A stretch of DNA of 64,000 nt, taken from NCBI RefSeq assembly GCF_014203015.1, contig NZ_JACHIB010000009.1, positions 101,951 to 165,950 on the forward strand. Reading direction: 5' to 3'. Shown here piece after piece: positions 47,772-60,910 of this stretch. The DNA comes from Castellaniella defragrans (GTDB lineage Bacteria > Pseudomonadota > Gammaproteobacteria > Burkholderiales > Burkholderiaceae_B). Made by a program: the position numbers and the translations under genes. The number at the start of each line of letters is the position of its first letter. Position 1 is the stretch's first letter. The notes under the pieces were generated by a model. It did no database searches. It was not told the origin of the DNA and saw nothing but the letters and a program-made list of their open reading frames with translations.

Positions 47772-48422
47772 TTGAGCATCGACGCAGTCAAGGAACGCCA
47801 GTCGGCGTTGGCCGAGCGCCTGAAATCGCTGCGCCTGCGGCGCGGCTGGACCCAGGGGCAGGCGGGGGACGCCAGCGGGGTGTCGGCGTCCGCCTGGTCG
47901 AAGATCGAGAACGGCCTGATGTCCCCGACGTACGACGTGCTGCTGCGCCTGGCCCATGGCCTGGGCGTGGACGTGGCCGAACTGTTCGTTCCCGCGCGGG
48001 AACACATGGGCGCGGGCCGGCGCAGCATCGAGCGGGCGGGCGAGGGCGAGATCCACGAGACGCCGATGTACCGGCACCGGCTGCTGTGCTCGCAGCTTTC
48101 GCACAAGCGCATGATGCCGTTCCGCAGCACCATCAAGGCGCGCGACCTGGCGGCGGACGAGGGCTGGAGCCGGCACGAGGGCGAGGAATTCGTCTATGTG
48201 CTGGAAGGTGCGGTCGAGCTGCATACGGAATACTATCGGTCCGTGATCCTGGGGGCCGGCGACTGTTTCTACATCGACAGCCGCATGCGGCACCGGCTGG
48301 TCAACGCCGGCCCGCGGGATGCCGAGGTGCTGTGGCTCAGCATGGCGCCGTCCGGCGTGGCCGCGCCGGGGATCGGCAGCGGGGCCGGGACGCCCGGGAA
48401 CGAGGAGAATCGCGATGAATGA
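47772..48422 (+). CDS. XRE-family regulator with cupin sensor domain
   Basis: About 216 residues. N-terminal helix-turn-helix RLRRGWTQGQAGDASGVSASAWSKIENG (in two pieces: WTQGQAGDASG and SASAWSKIENG), then a cupin barrel with HEGEEFVYVLEGAVELH and DCFYIDSRMRHRLVNAG. Such proteins often repress amine or amino acid catabolism genes and release when the cupin binds the substrate. No ATG is available: TTG 47772 (after AAGGGATGG) fits the family length best; GTG 47727 is the alternative. It lies in the operon that it probably controls. Confidence 0.85.
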   Translation: MSIDAVKERQSALAERLKSLRLRRGWTQGQAGDASGVSASAWSKIENGLMSPTYDVLLRLAHGLGVDVAELFVPAREHMGAGRRSIERAGEGEIHETPMYRHRLLCSQLSHKRMMPFRSTIKARDLAADEGWSRHEGEEFVYVLEGAVELHTEYYRSVILGAGDCFYIDSRMRHRLVNAGPRDAEVLWLSMAPSGVAAPGIGSGAGTPGNEENRDE

Positions 48423-49338
48423 GACGGGACGCGCCCTGCACGACGCGGCCGGGACGCGTGCCCTGCTGCCCTTGCCGGACCTGATGCGGGAAATCGCCCG
48501 GGCGGCGGAGGACCTGGCGGCGGGCCGCCTGTGCGCGCCGGCGCGGCAGGCCGTGCCGTTTCCCGGCGGCGCGGTGATGCTGTCCATGCCGGCCACGGCG
48601 GCCGACGTCGGCATCCACAAGCTGGTCAACGTCGCGCCGGGCAACCGCGCGCATGGCCTGCCGACGATCAACGGCCTGGTGTCGGTCCATGACGGCGAAA
48701 CCGGCCGGCTGCGCCTGCTGCTGGACGGGCCGGCCGTCACGACGCGGCGCACGGCGGCGGTGTCGATGCTGGCCGCGAGCCGCCTGCTGCCCGGCGGCCC
48801 CCGCCACGCGGCCGTGTTCGGCACCGGTGTCCAGGCGGCGGGCCACGTCCAGGCCCTGCTCGAACTGCATCCGGACGCGCGGGTGGACGTGATCGGCCAT
48901 GCGCCCGGCCGGGCCGAGGCCTTCGCCCGCACCTTCGGGACGGACCGGGTCCGGCCGGCGCGCGGGGTCGATCCGGCCGCCGACCTGGTGATCACGGCGA
49001 CGACCAGCGCCGTGCCGGTCTACGACCGGCCCGCGCGCGCCGGCCGGCTGGTGATCGGCGTGGGAGCCTACCGCCCCGACCTGGCCGAGATCGGCGCGCG
49101 CACCCTGGCGGACAGCCATCTGTTCGTGGATGATCCCGAGGGCGCGCGGCACGAGGCGGGCGACTACCTGCAGGCGGGCGTGGACTGGCTGCGGGTGCGG
49201 TCCCTGGCCGGCCTGCTGGCCGCCGGGCCGCCCGAAGGCGCGGCCGTCTTCAAGTCCGTCGGCTGCGCGGCCTGGGATCTGGCCGCCGCGCGCTGCGCCT
49301 TGCGTTTCGCTCACTCTTCGGAAAGGAATCTTTCATGA
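48415..49338 (+). CDS. Ornithine cyclodeaminase/mu-crystallin family protein
   Basis: 307 residues. Family marks: FPGGAVMLSMPA near the N-terminus, a lysine in GIHKLVNVAPGN, PTINGLVSVHDGETG, nucleotide loop VFGTGVQAAGHVQAL, and ITATTSAVPVYD. Members either deaminate ornithine to proline or reduce cyclic imines such as piperideine-2-carboxylate with NAD(P)H. Beside an ALDH7-like enzyme and a flavoprotein the second role (pipecolate/lysine route) seems more likely. Starts inside the XRE gene end and overlaps the next gene by ATGA. Confidence 0.87.
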   Translation: MNETGRALHDAAGTRALLPLPDLMREIARAAEDLAAGRLCAPARQAVPFPGGAVMLSMPATAADVGIHKLVNVAPGNRAHGLPTINGLVSVHDGETGRLRLLLDGPAVTTRRTAAVSMLAASRLLPGGPRHAAVFGTGVQAAGHVQALLELHPDARVDVIGHAPGRAEAFARTFGTDRVRPARGVDPAADLVITATTSAVPVYDRPARAGRLVIGVGAYRPDLAEIGARTLADSHLFVDDPEGARHEAGDYLQAGVDWLRVRSLAGLLAAGPPEGAAVFKSVGCAAWDLAAARCALRFAHSSERNLS

Positions 49339-51080
49339 CCACGCGTCACAGCGCCAGCCCCGCCTTCCAGGGCGGGGCCGAGCATGGCCACGCCGGCATG
49401 GCGGTGCGCGCCGCCAGCCGTCCGGCCCCCCGCCTGGCGGGGCACGTCCTGGTGGATCAGCTGCGCCTCCATGGCGTGGACCACGTATTCTGCGTGCCGG
49501 GTGAAAGCTACCTGCCGGTGCTCGACGGCCTGGTCGACGCCGACATCCAGGTCACGGTCTGCCGCCAGGAGGGCGGCGCCGCCATCATGGCCGAGGCCTA
49601 CGGCAAGCTGACCGGCCGGCCCGGCGTGTGCCTGGTGACCCGCGCGCCGGGCGCCGCCAACGCCTTCGCGGGGGTGCACGTGGCGTCGCAGGATTCCACG
49701 CCCCTGGTCCTGCTGGTCGGGCAGATCGACCGGGCGATGCGCGACCGCGAGGCCTTCCAGGAAATGGACTATCGCGCCGTGTTCGGCACCCAGGTCAAGT
49801 GGGCCGCCGAGATCGACCGGGCCGGACGCATTCCCGAATACCTGTCGCGTGCCTTCCACGTGGCGCTGTCCGGGCGGCCGGGGCCGGTGGTGCTGGCCCT
49901 GCCCGAGGACATGCTGGGCGAATCCGTCACGGTGGCCGACGCGCGGCCCTGCCACGTGCCCGAGACCCTGCCGCCCGCCGCGCAGATCCAGGCGCTGGCC
50001 GACCGCCTGGCGGATGCGGAACGGCCGCTGGCCATCCTCGGCGGCAGCCGCTGGGACGCCCGCTCCGTGCAGGCCTTCGGCGCCTTCGCCGAGCGCCACG
50101 CCCTGCCGGTGGCGGTGCAGTTCCGCCGCCAGATGCTGTGCCCCGTGGACCATCCCTGCTTCATCGGCGACCTGGGGCTGGGCGCCGATCCCCGGCTGCT
50201 GGAGGCGATCCGCGAATCCGACCTGATCCTGGCCGTGGGCGGGCGCCTGTCCGAAGTCCCCAGCCAGGGCTATACCCTGCTCGACGTGCCGAACCCGTCC
50301 CAGACGCTGGTCCACGTGCATCCCGACGTCGGCGAGCTGAACCGCGTCTACCAGGCGGACATCGCCATGGCCTGCGCGCCCGGCACCTGGGTGCGCGCCA
50401 TCGAACCCCTGGCGCCCACGGCGACCACGGCGCGCCGCCAGCGCTGCGAGCGGCTGCATGCGCGCCGCCAGGAATGGAGCGATCCGTCCACCGTCGAGCA
50501 TCCCGGCGCCCTGCAGATGGGCCGGGTGATGGCGCACCTGAACGTCGTGCTGCCGGAGGACGCCATCCTGACCAACGGAGCCGGCAACTACGCCACCTGG
50601 CTGCACCGCTACTATCGCTTCCGCGCCTACGGCACCCAGCTGGCGCCCACCTCGGGCTCGATGGGCTACGGTCTGCCCGCGGCGGTGGCCGCCCAGCGCC
50701 TCTACCCGCACCGCCGGGTGGTGTGCATGGCGGGCGACGGCTGCTTCATGATGCACGGCCAGGAATTCGCCACGGCCGTCCAGTATGGCCTGCCGATCCT
50801 GGTGATCCTGATCGACAACGGCATGTTCGGCACCATCCGCATGCACCAGGAGCGGCGCTATCCCGGCCGGGTGTCCGCCACCGCGCTGCGCAATCCCGAT
50901 TTCGCGGCGTACGCGCGCGCCTTCGGCGGCCATGGCGAGCGCGTCGAGACGACCGAGGACTTCGCCCCCGCGCTGCGGCGCGCCCTGGACAGCGGCCTGC
51001 CGGCCATCCTGCACTGCCTGCTGGATCCGGAGGCCATCACGCCGACGACGACCCTGAGCCGCCTGCGCCAGGGCGGCTGA
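49335..51080 (+). CDS. Thiamine-diphosphate-dependent enzyme, acetolactate synthase-like
   Basis: 581 residues in three domains. The catalytic glutamate is in CRQEGGAAIMAEAYGKLTG; the central domain is FAD/structural; the C-terminal ThDP-magnesium motif is GDGCFMM...LIDNGMFG. The scheme is that of acetolactate synthase, glyoxylate carboligase and decarboxylases, but no regulatory small subunit is encoded here. It overlaps the cyclodeaminase-like gene and is the last of the operon, so it probably handles a 2-oxo acid made there. Substrate unknown. Confidence 0.85.
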   Translation: MTTRHSASPAFQGGAEHGHAGMAVRAASRPAPRLAGHVLVDQLRLHGVDHVFCVPGESYLPVLDGLVDADIQVTVCRQEGGAAIMAEAYGKLTGRPGVCLVTRAPGAANAFAGVHVASQDSTPLVLLVGQIDRAMRDREAFQEMDYRAVFGTQVKWAAEIDRAGRIPEYLSRAFHVALSGRPGPVVLALPEDMLGESVTVADARPCHVPETLPPAAQIQALADRLADAERPLAILGGSRWDARSVQAFGAFAERHALPVAVQFRRQMLCPVDHPCFIGDLGLGADPRLLEAIRESDLILAVGGRLSEVPSQGYTLLDVPNPSQTLVHVHPDVGELNRVYQADIAMACAPGTWVRAIEPLAPTATTARRQRCERLHARRQEWSDPSTVEHPGALQMGRVMAHLNVVLPEDAILTNGAGNYATWLHRYYRFRAYGTQLAPTSGSMGYGLPAAVAAQRLYPHRRVVCMAGDGCFMMHGQEFATAVQYGLPILVILIDNGMFGTIRMHQERRYPGRVSATALRNPDFAAYARAFGGHGERVETTEDFAPALRRALDSGLPAILHCLLDPEAITPTTTLSRLRQGG

Positions 51081-51126
51081 GCGGCCCCTGGCCGGCGTCG
51101 CCGGCGCGGGCCGGGCGGCGCCGGAT

Positions 51127-52071
51127 TCAGGCCGTCGCCGGTCCGGCCCGTTCGCCGGCGGCGGACGCGGGCGCGCGGGCCGGCCGCACCAGGGCGCGCG
51201 CGGCCCGCAGCACGGCCGAGGTCAGCAGCTCCATGGTGTGCGCGCCGGTGCGCCAGTGCTGCCAGTACAGCGGCACGTCGTGCCAGGCCCGCGCCCGCAG
51301 GGGCATCAGGCGGCCGTCTTCCAGCGCCTCGCGGACCATGGGCAGCGGATTCATGGTCCAGCCCAGGCCGGCCAGCGTGGCCGAAACGAAGGCGTGCGAC
51401 GAGGGCACCCACCAGGTCGGCGGCTGCCAGGGCGTGTCGCCCATCACCTGGCGCGCGAACTGGGCCTGCAGGGCGTCCTTGCGGTTGAAGACCAGCACCG
51501 GCGCGCTCGCCAGCGCGTCCGGGGTCACGCCGCGGGCGAAATGCCGGGCGTGGAAGGCGGGCGCGCAGGTGGCGACGTAGCGCATGCGCCCCAGCGCGTG
51601 GACCCGGCAGCCCTGCACCGGATCGCCCAGCGTGGTGACGGCCGCCAGCACGCTGCCGTTGCGCAGCAGGGCGGCCGTGTGGTCCTGGTCCTCGGAGATC
51701 AGGTCCAGCGTGGTGCGGGTCTGTTCCGCGTAGCGCGTGGCCGCCTCGATGAACCAGGTCTCCAGGCTGTCGTGGTTGACCGCGATGCGCAGGCTGGGCG
51801 CGGGGCGGTCCTCGCCCATGCCCAGGCGCTCCAGCGCCTCGTGCTCCAGCAGGGCGGCCTGCTCGGCCAGCCGCACCAGGACGCGGCCGTCGTCCGTGGG
51901 CTGCGCCGGGATGGTGCGCAGCACCAGCAGCCGTCCCATGCGCGATTCCAGCGTCTTGATGCGCTGGGACACGGCCGAGGGGGTGACGTGCAGGGCCGCG
52001 GCGGCCCGCTCGAAGCTGCCTTCGCGCACCACGGCCGCCAGGGCGCGCAGGTTGTCGTGATCCAGTTGCAT
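51127..52071 (-). CDS. LysR-family regulator LysG/ArgP
   Basis: 314 residues. N-terminal LysR HTH: LDHDNLRALAAVVREGSFERAAAALHVTPSAVSQRIK (shown here as two pieces, NLRALAAVVREGSFERAA and LHVTPSAVSQRIKTLE). The sequence is of the ArgP/LysG subgroup, which senses lysine and arginine and activates the exporter gene argO/lysE. Here that exporter is divergent, 322 bases away. ATG 52071 gives the standard N-terminus MQLDHDNL. Confidence 0.92.
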   Translation of the reverse strand: MQLDHDNLRALAAVVREGSFERAAAALHVTPSAVSQRIKTLESRMGRLLVLRTIPAQPTDDGRVLVRLAEQAALLEHEALERLGMGEDRPAPSLRIAVNHDSLETWFIEAATRYAEQTRTTLDLISEDQDHTAALLRNGSVLAAVTTLGDPVQGCRVHALGRMRYVATCAPAFHARHFARGVTPDALASAPVLVFNRKDALQAQFARQVMGDTPWQPPTWWVPSSHAFVSATLAGLGWTMNPLPMVREALEDGRLMPLRARAWHDVPLYWQHWRTGAHTMELLTSAVLRAARALVRPARAPASAAGERAGPATA

Positions 52072-52393
52072 GGGCGTGAGTTCCAGGGCGGAGTGCCGGG
52101 CGTTCCGTATCCGGCGGTGCGGGGGTCGGTGGGGCATTCGATGCCGGGCGTCCGCCGTCCGCCACCGGCCCTATGTATTAAGCCTGGCTAAATCATATTT
52201 AAATAAATTAGCTGTATTTTATACCCAGTCTTGCGCACAATGCGGTCCAGGCCCCACGCACGGCGTCCGTTCCGGCCCGCCGCGCCCGGAGGCCGGTGGA
52301 CGGCCCGGGCTTCGCGCCGCCCGCCGCCCCGGCCCTTGTTCCGGCCCTTGTCCCGTCCCTTGTTCCGTTTCTCGTCCGCCACCGCAGGAGCCC
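52072..52393. promoter_or_regulatory. Intergenic control region of lysG and lysE
   Basis: No gene seen in these 322 bases. An island of AT-rich sequence (about 52172-52225) contains the near-palindrome GCTAAAT (52187-52193) ... ATTAGC (52207-52212) and, overlapping it, TTAAGCCTGGCTAA. This is a good candidate for the LysG binding site and the lysE promoter (TATTTT/TTTATA near 52215-52222). The part 52260-52390 is GC-rich and shows no further signal apart from short GGCCCTTGTTCC-like repeats at 52330-52365. Confidence 0.6.
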
Positions 52394-53029
52394 ATGATGT
52401 TCGCCGCCGCCATGCCCACCGTGTCCCCCCTGGTCGCCGCCTGGACCAGCGGGACGCTGACGGGCCTGGGCATGTTCGCCGTGGTGGGCGCGCAAAGCGC
52501 CTTCATCCTGCGCCAGGGCATCGCCCGCGCCCACCTGAGCGCCATCCTGCTGGTGTGCGCCCTGATCGACGCCTGCTTCATCTTCGGCAGCGTGTCGGGC
52601 CTGCAGGCGCTGACGGCCTGGCTGCCCGGGCTGGCGGGCGCCGTGCAATGGTGCGGGGTGGCGTTCCTGTCGTGGTACGGCGTCCAGTCGGCGCGCCGGG
52701 CCTGGCGCCCGGCCGCCGGTCCCCGGGCCGACCAAGCCGCGGTGTCCTCGCGCCGCGCCGCCCTGCTGGGGGCGGTGGGCTTCACCCTGCTCAACCCGCA
52801 TTTCTGGCTGGACATGATGGTGCTGGGCTCGATCGCCCACGGCTTCGCCGACGCCCGCTTCGGCTTCGCCGCCGGGGCCCTGACCGCCAGCGTGCTGTGG
52901 CTGGCGGCGCTGGGCCTGGGGTCGCGGCTGTGCGCGCCGCTGTTCCGCGATCCCCGCGCCTGGCGCTGGCTGGACGGCGGCATCGCCGCCGTCATGTTCC
53001 TGCTGGCCTGGCGGCTGCTGCCCCTCTAG
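52394..53029 (+). CDS. LysE/ArgO-type basic amino acid exporter
   Basis: 211 residues with about six membrane helices. [18 protein letters not shown] at the N-terminus and [17 protein letters not shown] carry the Gly-Ala-Gln and Asn-Pro-His motifs of LysE/ArgO. Exports lysine and/or arginine when LysG signals excess. ATG 52394 follows CAGGAG. Its TAG stop (53027-53029) shares the tetranucleotide CTAG with the stop codon of the convergent chemotaxis gene. Confidence 0.92.
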   Translation: MMFAAAMPTVSPLVAAWTSGTLTGLGMFAVVGAQSAFILRQGIARAHLSAILLVCALIDACFIFGSVSGLQALTAWLPGLAGAVQWCGVAFLSWYGVQSARRAWRPAAGPRADQAAVSSRRAALLGAVGFTLLNPHFWLDMMVLGSIAHGFADARFGFAAGALTASVLWLAALGLGSRLCAPLFRDPRAWRWLDGGIAAVMFLLAWRLLPL

Positions 53030-55071
53030 CCCGGCAGGCGCGCCTTCTGGCCGGGCAGGCGCGGCACGTCCGCGCGGCCCAGGGCAGGGGGCTGCTCCGC
53101 GGCGGCCGGTTCCGCCTCCCCGGTTTCCCCGGTGCGGAACACCGCCACGGTGTCCGCTAGGCGGTCGGCCTGTTCCCGCAGGGAATCGGCGGCGGCCGCC
53201 GCCTGCTCGACCAGCGCGGCGTTCTGCTGCGTCACCTGATCCATCTGCGTGACCGCCAGGTTCACCTGGTCGATGCCGGTGGACTGTTCGTTCGAGGCCG
53301 AGGCGATTTCCCCCATGATGTGCGTCACCCGGTCGACAGCCGCCAGGACTTCCTGCATGGTGGCGCCCGCGTCGCCCGCCTGGCGCGTGCCGGATTCGAC
53401 TTCCCTGGACGCCGTCTCGATCAGCGCCTTGATCTCGCGCGCGGCCTCGGCGGAGCGCTGGGCCAGGGCGCGGACCTCGCCGGCCACCACGGCGAAGCCG
53501 CGGCCCTCCTCGCCGGCGCGCGCGGCTTCCACCGCCGCGTTCAGGGCCAGGATGTTGGTCTGGAAGGCGATGGAATCGATCACGCCGATGATGTCGGTGA
53601 TGCGCGACGAGCTGTCGGCGATGCGCTTCATGGTGTCCACCATGCCGTGGACGGCCTGCTCGCCCTGGTGGGCGGTCTGCGAGGCCCCCGCGGCGAGCTG
53701 GTCGGCCTGGCGGGCGTTGTCCGCGTTCTGCCGCACGGTCGAGGCCAGCTCTTCCATGCTGGCGGCCGTCTCCTGCAGGGAGGCGGCCTGCTCCTCGGTG
53801 CGGCTGGACAGGTCGGTGTTGCCCACGGCGATCTCGCGCGCGCCCGTGTGGATCTCGCCCACGCTGCGGCGCACCTGGCGGATCATGCGGCGCAGGGCGT
53901 CCTGCGTGCCGCGCAGGCTGTCCAGCAGCTGGTGGACCTCGTTGCGGCTGCCGGCCGGGCTGTCCGGGATCTCGTGGGTCAGGTCGCCCGCGCCCAGCCG
54001 CTGCATGCCGGTCACCACGTCGCGCACCGGCCGCAGGGTGCGGCGGGCCAGCCAGCGGATCAGCAGGGAAATCAGCAGCGTGCCCAGCAGCATCACGCCC
54101 AGCTGGATCCACATCGCGCGGGTGCTTTCGGCCAGGTAGTCGTCGACGCCGCCGAAGCCGTACATCAGCCAGCCCCAGTTGGGCACCGTCTGCCAGGCGA
54201 GGAAGATCTCCTCGTCCCGGACCGTGATGCGCGTCACCCCGGCCGGGGCCGACTGGAAGGTGCCGTGCATGGCGGCGAAGTCGGCCGGCGGATTGCCGGC
54301 GCTCAGCAGGTCGCCGGGCTTGCCGAAGGTGCCGGCGACGCGGATCCAGTCCTTGCCGTCGGCGGTCGGCCGCAGCACGAACAGCTGGCCGTACTGGGCC
54401 AGCTTGGTCTCGGTCAGGTCCTTGAGCACCGGGTCGATCTGGGCGCTGATGTCCAGGTGATCGACGATGCCGCCGTAGACCTTGCCGCCGTCCTTGAGCG
54501 GGTTGATCGTGATCAGGTGCCATTTGTCGCCGATCAGGCCGGGCGCGTGCACGACCTCGCCCCCGTCCAGGGCCCGGGCGATGGGGTCGGAGGGATCCAG
54601 CGTCCCGCCCAGGGCGTGGTCCGGCCGGTCCTGGTAGGCGCTGGCGATGCGCGTCCAGCCCTTGCCGGTGCGGGCGTAGACCTCGGCCGACATGCCGGTG
54701 ACGCTGCGCATCAGGTCCTGGTCGCCGTTGATGGGCATGCCCGAGGACTTGAACACCGGCAGGCCGTTCTCGACCTGGCCGGTGGGCTTGGGCTCGCCGT
54801 TCATGTAGCGGATCAGCACCGGGTACAGAGATTCGCTGCGCTTGCGGGCGATGTCGTAGATCAGCTGCAGGGTGCGGTCGTAACCCTGCAGCCCGTAGCG
54901 GTTGGCGGCGCTGACGTTGTCGATGGCCGTCTGCCGGTTCTGCCAGGTGATGATGGAGGCCAGGACCGCCATCACCAGGATGGTGATCAGGGTGGCGGCG
55001 ATGAACAGCTGGGTGCCGAGTGTGGCGCGCGCCATGCGGCCGGCGTTATGGCCCCCGGGTCGTCTGGACAT
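53026..55071 (-). CDS. Methyl-accepting chemotaxis protein with Cache sensor domain
   Basis: 681 residues: TM1 about 20-45, a large periplasmic domain of the Cache (sCache/dCache-like) type up to about 320 ([31 protein letters not shown]), TM2 near 325-345, HAMP with [22 protein letters not shown], then methylation helices and the conserved hairpin [22 protein letters not shown], followed by [19 protein letters not shown]. No CheR-tethering pentapeptide is evident at the C-terminus. ATG 55071 follows AGGAG. Not near other che genes; ligand unknown. Confidence 0.93.
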   Translation of the reverse strand: MSRRPGGHNAGRMARATLGTQLFIAATLITILVMAVLASIITWQNRQTAIDNVSAANRYGLQGYDRTLQLIYDIARKRSESLYPVLIRYMNGEPKPTGQVENGLPVFKSSGMPINGDQDLMRSVTGMSAEVYARTGKGWTRIASAYQDRPDHALGGTLDPSDPIARALDGGEVVHAPGLIGDKWHLITINPLKDGGKVYGGIVDHLDISAQIDPVLKDLTETKLAQYGQLFVLRPTADGKDWIRVAGTFGKPGDLLSAGNPPADFAAMHGTFQSAPAGVTRITVRDEEIFLAWQTVPNWGWLMYGFGGVDDYLAESTRAMWIQLGVMLLGTLLISLLIRWLARRTLRPVRDVVTGMQRLGAGDLTHEIPDSPAGSRNEVHQLLDSLRGTQDALRRMIRQVRRSVGEIHTGAREIAVGNTDLSSRTEEQAASLQETAASMEELASTVRQNADNARQADQLAAGASQTAHQGEQAVHGMVDTMKRIADSSSRITDIIGVIDSIAFQTNILALNAAVEAARAGEEGRGFAVVAGEVRALAQRSAEAAREIKALIETASREVESGTRQAGDAGATMQEVLAAVDRVTHIMGEIASASNEQSTGIDQVNLAVTQMDQVTQQNAALVEQAAAAADSLREQADRLADTVAVFRTGETGEAEPAAAEQPPALGRADVPRLPGQKARLPG

Positions 55072-55210
55072 GGTATGTCTCCTGCGGAGCGATGCATTCT
55101 TGTGGAAGGTTCTTGTGGAAGATAACCTTAGCGGATCGCGTCCTATCCGGAGATGTCTGGAAACAAATGAGGATTATTCATGGAAAGCATGGTCCCGGGG
55201 CGCCGGCCAT

Positions 55211-55239
55211 CTTGAAAACCGCGCCCGCCGGCCCCATGT
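55211..55239 (+). promoter_or_regulatory. Heat-shock (sigma-32) promoter of htpG
   Basis: CTTGAAA (55211-55217), a spacer of 14 bases, and CCCCATGT (55232-55239) match the sigma-32 consensus CTTGAAA-N(11-16)-CCCCATnT at every position. The htpG start is 88 bases downstream. Confidence 0.85.
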
Positions 55240-55326
55240 GAACAGGCAGCCCGTCCCGCCGGCCGCCGTTCGGCCGTCCGCGGGGCGCCCTGCAATCCCG
55301 CGAGAACCTTCGATCCCATCCGTATC

Positions 55327-59472
<4,146 letters not shown>

Positions 59473-59678
59473 GGCTCGGACCAGACAGTTCTCCGGAAGC
59501 CGGTATCCGAGTTCCGTTCAATATTTCAATATGCCGGAACAGGGGACGGACTTGCCTTTGCGGCGGCCGGGCCATCTCCGCGTCGTTGACGCTCATCGGC
59601 ATGGCTGGCCGGCGCGGTTTTGATGCCGCTGGCTGGGCCTCAAGTAAACTGGGGATCAACTGAAAAAGTGAGCCTCAC

Positions 59679-60029
59679 ATGACCTTGAATGGCACCGCCA
59701 GCCAGCAAATCAACGGCTATCCCGTGGACCGGCTGGCCGCGTTTTCGGATGGCGACAGCGGCGGCAATCCGGCCGGTGTCGTCATTTGCGAGGCCTTGCC
59801 GGACGCCGTCACCATGCAGGCCATTGCCGCCGAGATCGGCTATTCCGAAACGGCGTTCGCGGCGCTGGCCGGCTATCTGCGGGATGCGGGCTGGCCGCAC
59901 GGTGGCGCCATCGACATTCTCCAGGGCGAGGACATGGGTTCGCCCAGCCGGATCCATGCGGAAATCCCGCCGGAAATTGGCGCCAGCATCCGGATTTCGG
60001 GGACGGTGCGGGCGTCGGGCGGATCATGA
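59679..60029 (+). pseudogene. PhzF-family isomerase gene with internal in-frame deletion
   Basis: 116 residues join a PhzF-type N-terminus (YPVDRLAAFSDGDSGGNPAGVV, read as YPVDRLAAFSDGDSGGNPAG then VVICEALPD; SETAFA) directly to a PhzF-type C-terminus (LQGEDMGSPSRIHAEI, ASIRISGTVR). The family normally has about 260-300 residues, so the middle, including most of the fold, is missing while the frame stays open. The N-terminal catalytic glutamate of SETAF is still present. It may be a dead remnant or an odd mini-protein. The Fic gene starts 5 bases after its stop. Confidence 0.75.
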
Positions 60030-60033
60030 TGGC

Positions 60034-60663
60034 ATGAGCTCCAACCGTTACCAAGCCACTGGTTCGCAGGCTGAATACCAGCCCGGATCAAACGAGCAGG
60101 TGCTGCGGAATCGGCAAGGCATCACGGATCCGGCCGTGATGGTCGAACTCGAGACGAGGCTGTTGCTGCGGCTCTATGAACGGATGATGCGGGAGCAGTT
60201 TCCCAATCGGCGGCTGGACGTGGCCGACCTGATGGGATGGCACTACCAGTGGCTGGGCAATCTGTACGACTGGGCCGGGCGGCCCCGGTCCGTCAACATG
60301 AGCAAGGACGGCTTCCATTTCGCCGCCGCCATGCAGATTCCCCGGTTGCTGGACGAGTTCGAGCGGAAATACCTGCATCGCTACACGCCCTGCCATGATA
60401 TCGACGACAGCACCTTGGCCGAGGCCATCGCCGTCTGCCATGTCGAACTGATCCTCATTCATCCGTTCCGCGAAGGCAACGGACGCCTGTCCCGTTTGCT
60501 GGCCGATGTGATGGCGGTGCAGGCCGGTCGCGGCCCCTTGGACTACAGCCAGTGGGATGCGGACAAGACCACGTACTTCACCGCGATCCAACGCGGGGTG
60601 GGCATGGACTATGCGCCCATGCGCGCATTGGTCAGCGTTGCGCTGGCTGGGCAGGGCGGCTGA
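60034..60663 (+). CDS. Fic-domain protein, class I-like (no internal inhibitory motif)
   Basis: 209 residues. Full active-site motif HPFREGNGR at 143-151, then LSRLLADVMAV. The N-terminal segment NEQVLRNRQGITDPAVM and the substrate flap region GRPRSVNMSKDGFHFA are typical of short Fic toxins. I find no [S/T]xxxE[G/N] within it, so inhibition would need a separate antitoxin; none lies directly upstream (the PhzF remnant does). A small ORF converges on its 3' end. Less GC-rich than its conserved neighbours. Confidence 0.85.
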   Translation: MSSNRYQATGSQAEYQPGSNEQVLRNRQGITDPAVMVELETRLLLRLYERMMREQFPNRRLDVADLMGWHYQWLGNLYDWAGRPRSVNMSKDGFHFAAAMQIPRLLDEFERKYLHRYTPCHDIDDSTLAEAIAVCHVELILIHPFREGNGRLSRLLADVMAVQAGRGPLDYSQWDADKTTYFTAIQRGVGMDYAPMRALVSVALAGQGG

Positions 60664-60820
60664 GCGCCGCCAGGGAAACCTGGGGAAGATGGCTATCCCC
60701 GCTGCGCAATTTTGCTTCGATATCAGCGATGCGTTGGCCCGTTTCGATGGCCGTGGAACTGGCCACGGCACGCAGAATGGCTTCCTGGCTTGGAGGTTGA
60801 TGCATGCGCTGACTGGACAT
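60632..60820 (-). CDS. Small ORF convergent with the Fic gene, possible antitoxin
   Basis: 62 codons on the opposite strand, overlapping the last 32 bases of the Fic gene. The product has a strongly helix-like segment PSQEAILRAVASSTAIETGQ and ADIEAKLRSG. Within it SSTAIET contains Ser-x-x-x-Glu, close to the Fic inhibitory consensus but with Thr where Gly/Asn is usual. Weak ribosome-binding site; ATG 60805 is an alternative start. The competing forward ORF at 60690-60868 looks less protein-like. Confidence 0.35.
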   Translation of the reverse strand: MSSQRMHQPPSQEAILRAVASSTAIETGQRIADIEAKLRSGDSHLPQVSLAALSRPAQPAQR

Positions 60821-60910
60821 GAAATGCCTGATTCAGAAGGAATGTTCCATTTTACCGCCTGGGCCTGAAAGCGGCCATCTTGCTGTGGTGCCCATCCTAC
60901 GCCGCCCGCG

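Noticed and set aside
46295..48136. N-terminal extension of the aldehyde dehydrogenase frame over the FAD oxidoreductase gene
   Set aside because: The ALDH family N-terminus begins at the ATG 46294; the extension is antisense to a real gene.
60690..60868. Forward ORF downstream of the Fic gene as its antitoxin
   Set aside because: Poor ribosome-binding site, no Ser/Thr-x-x-x-Glu-Gly/Asn motif, and the opposite strand looks more like protein in the same place.
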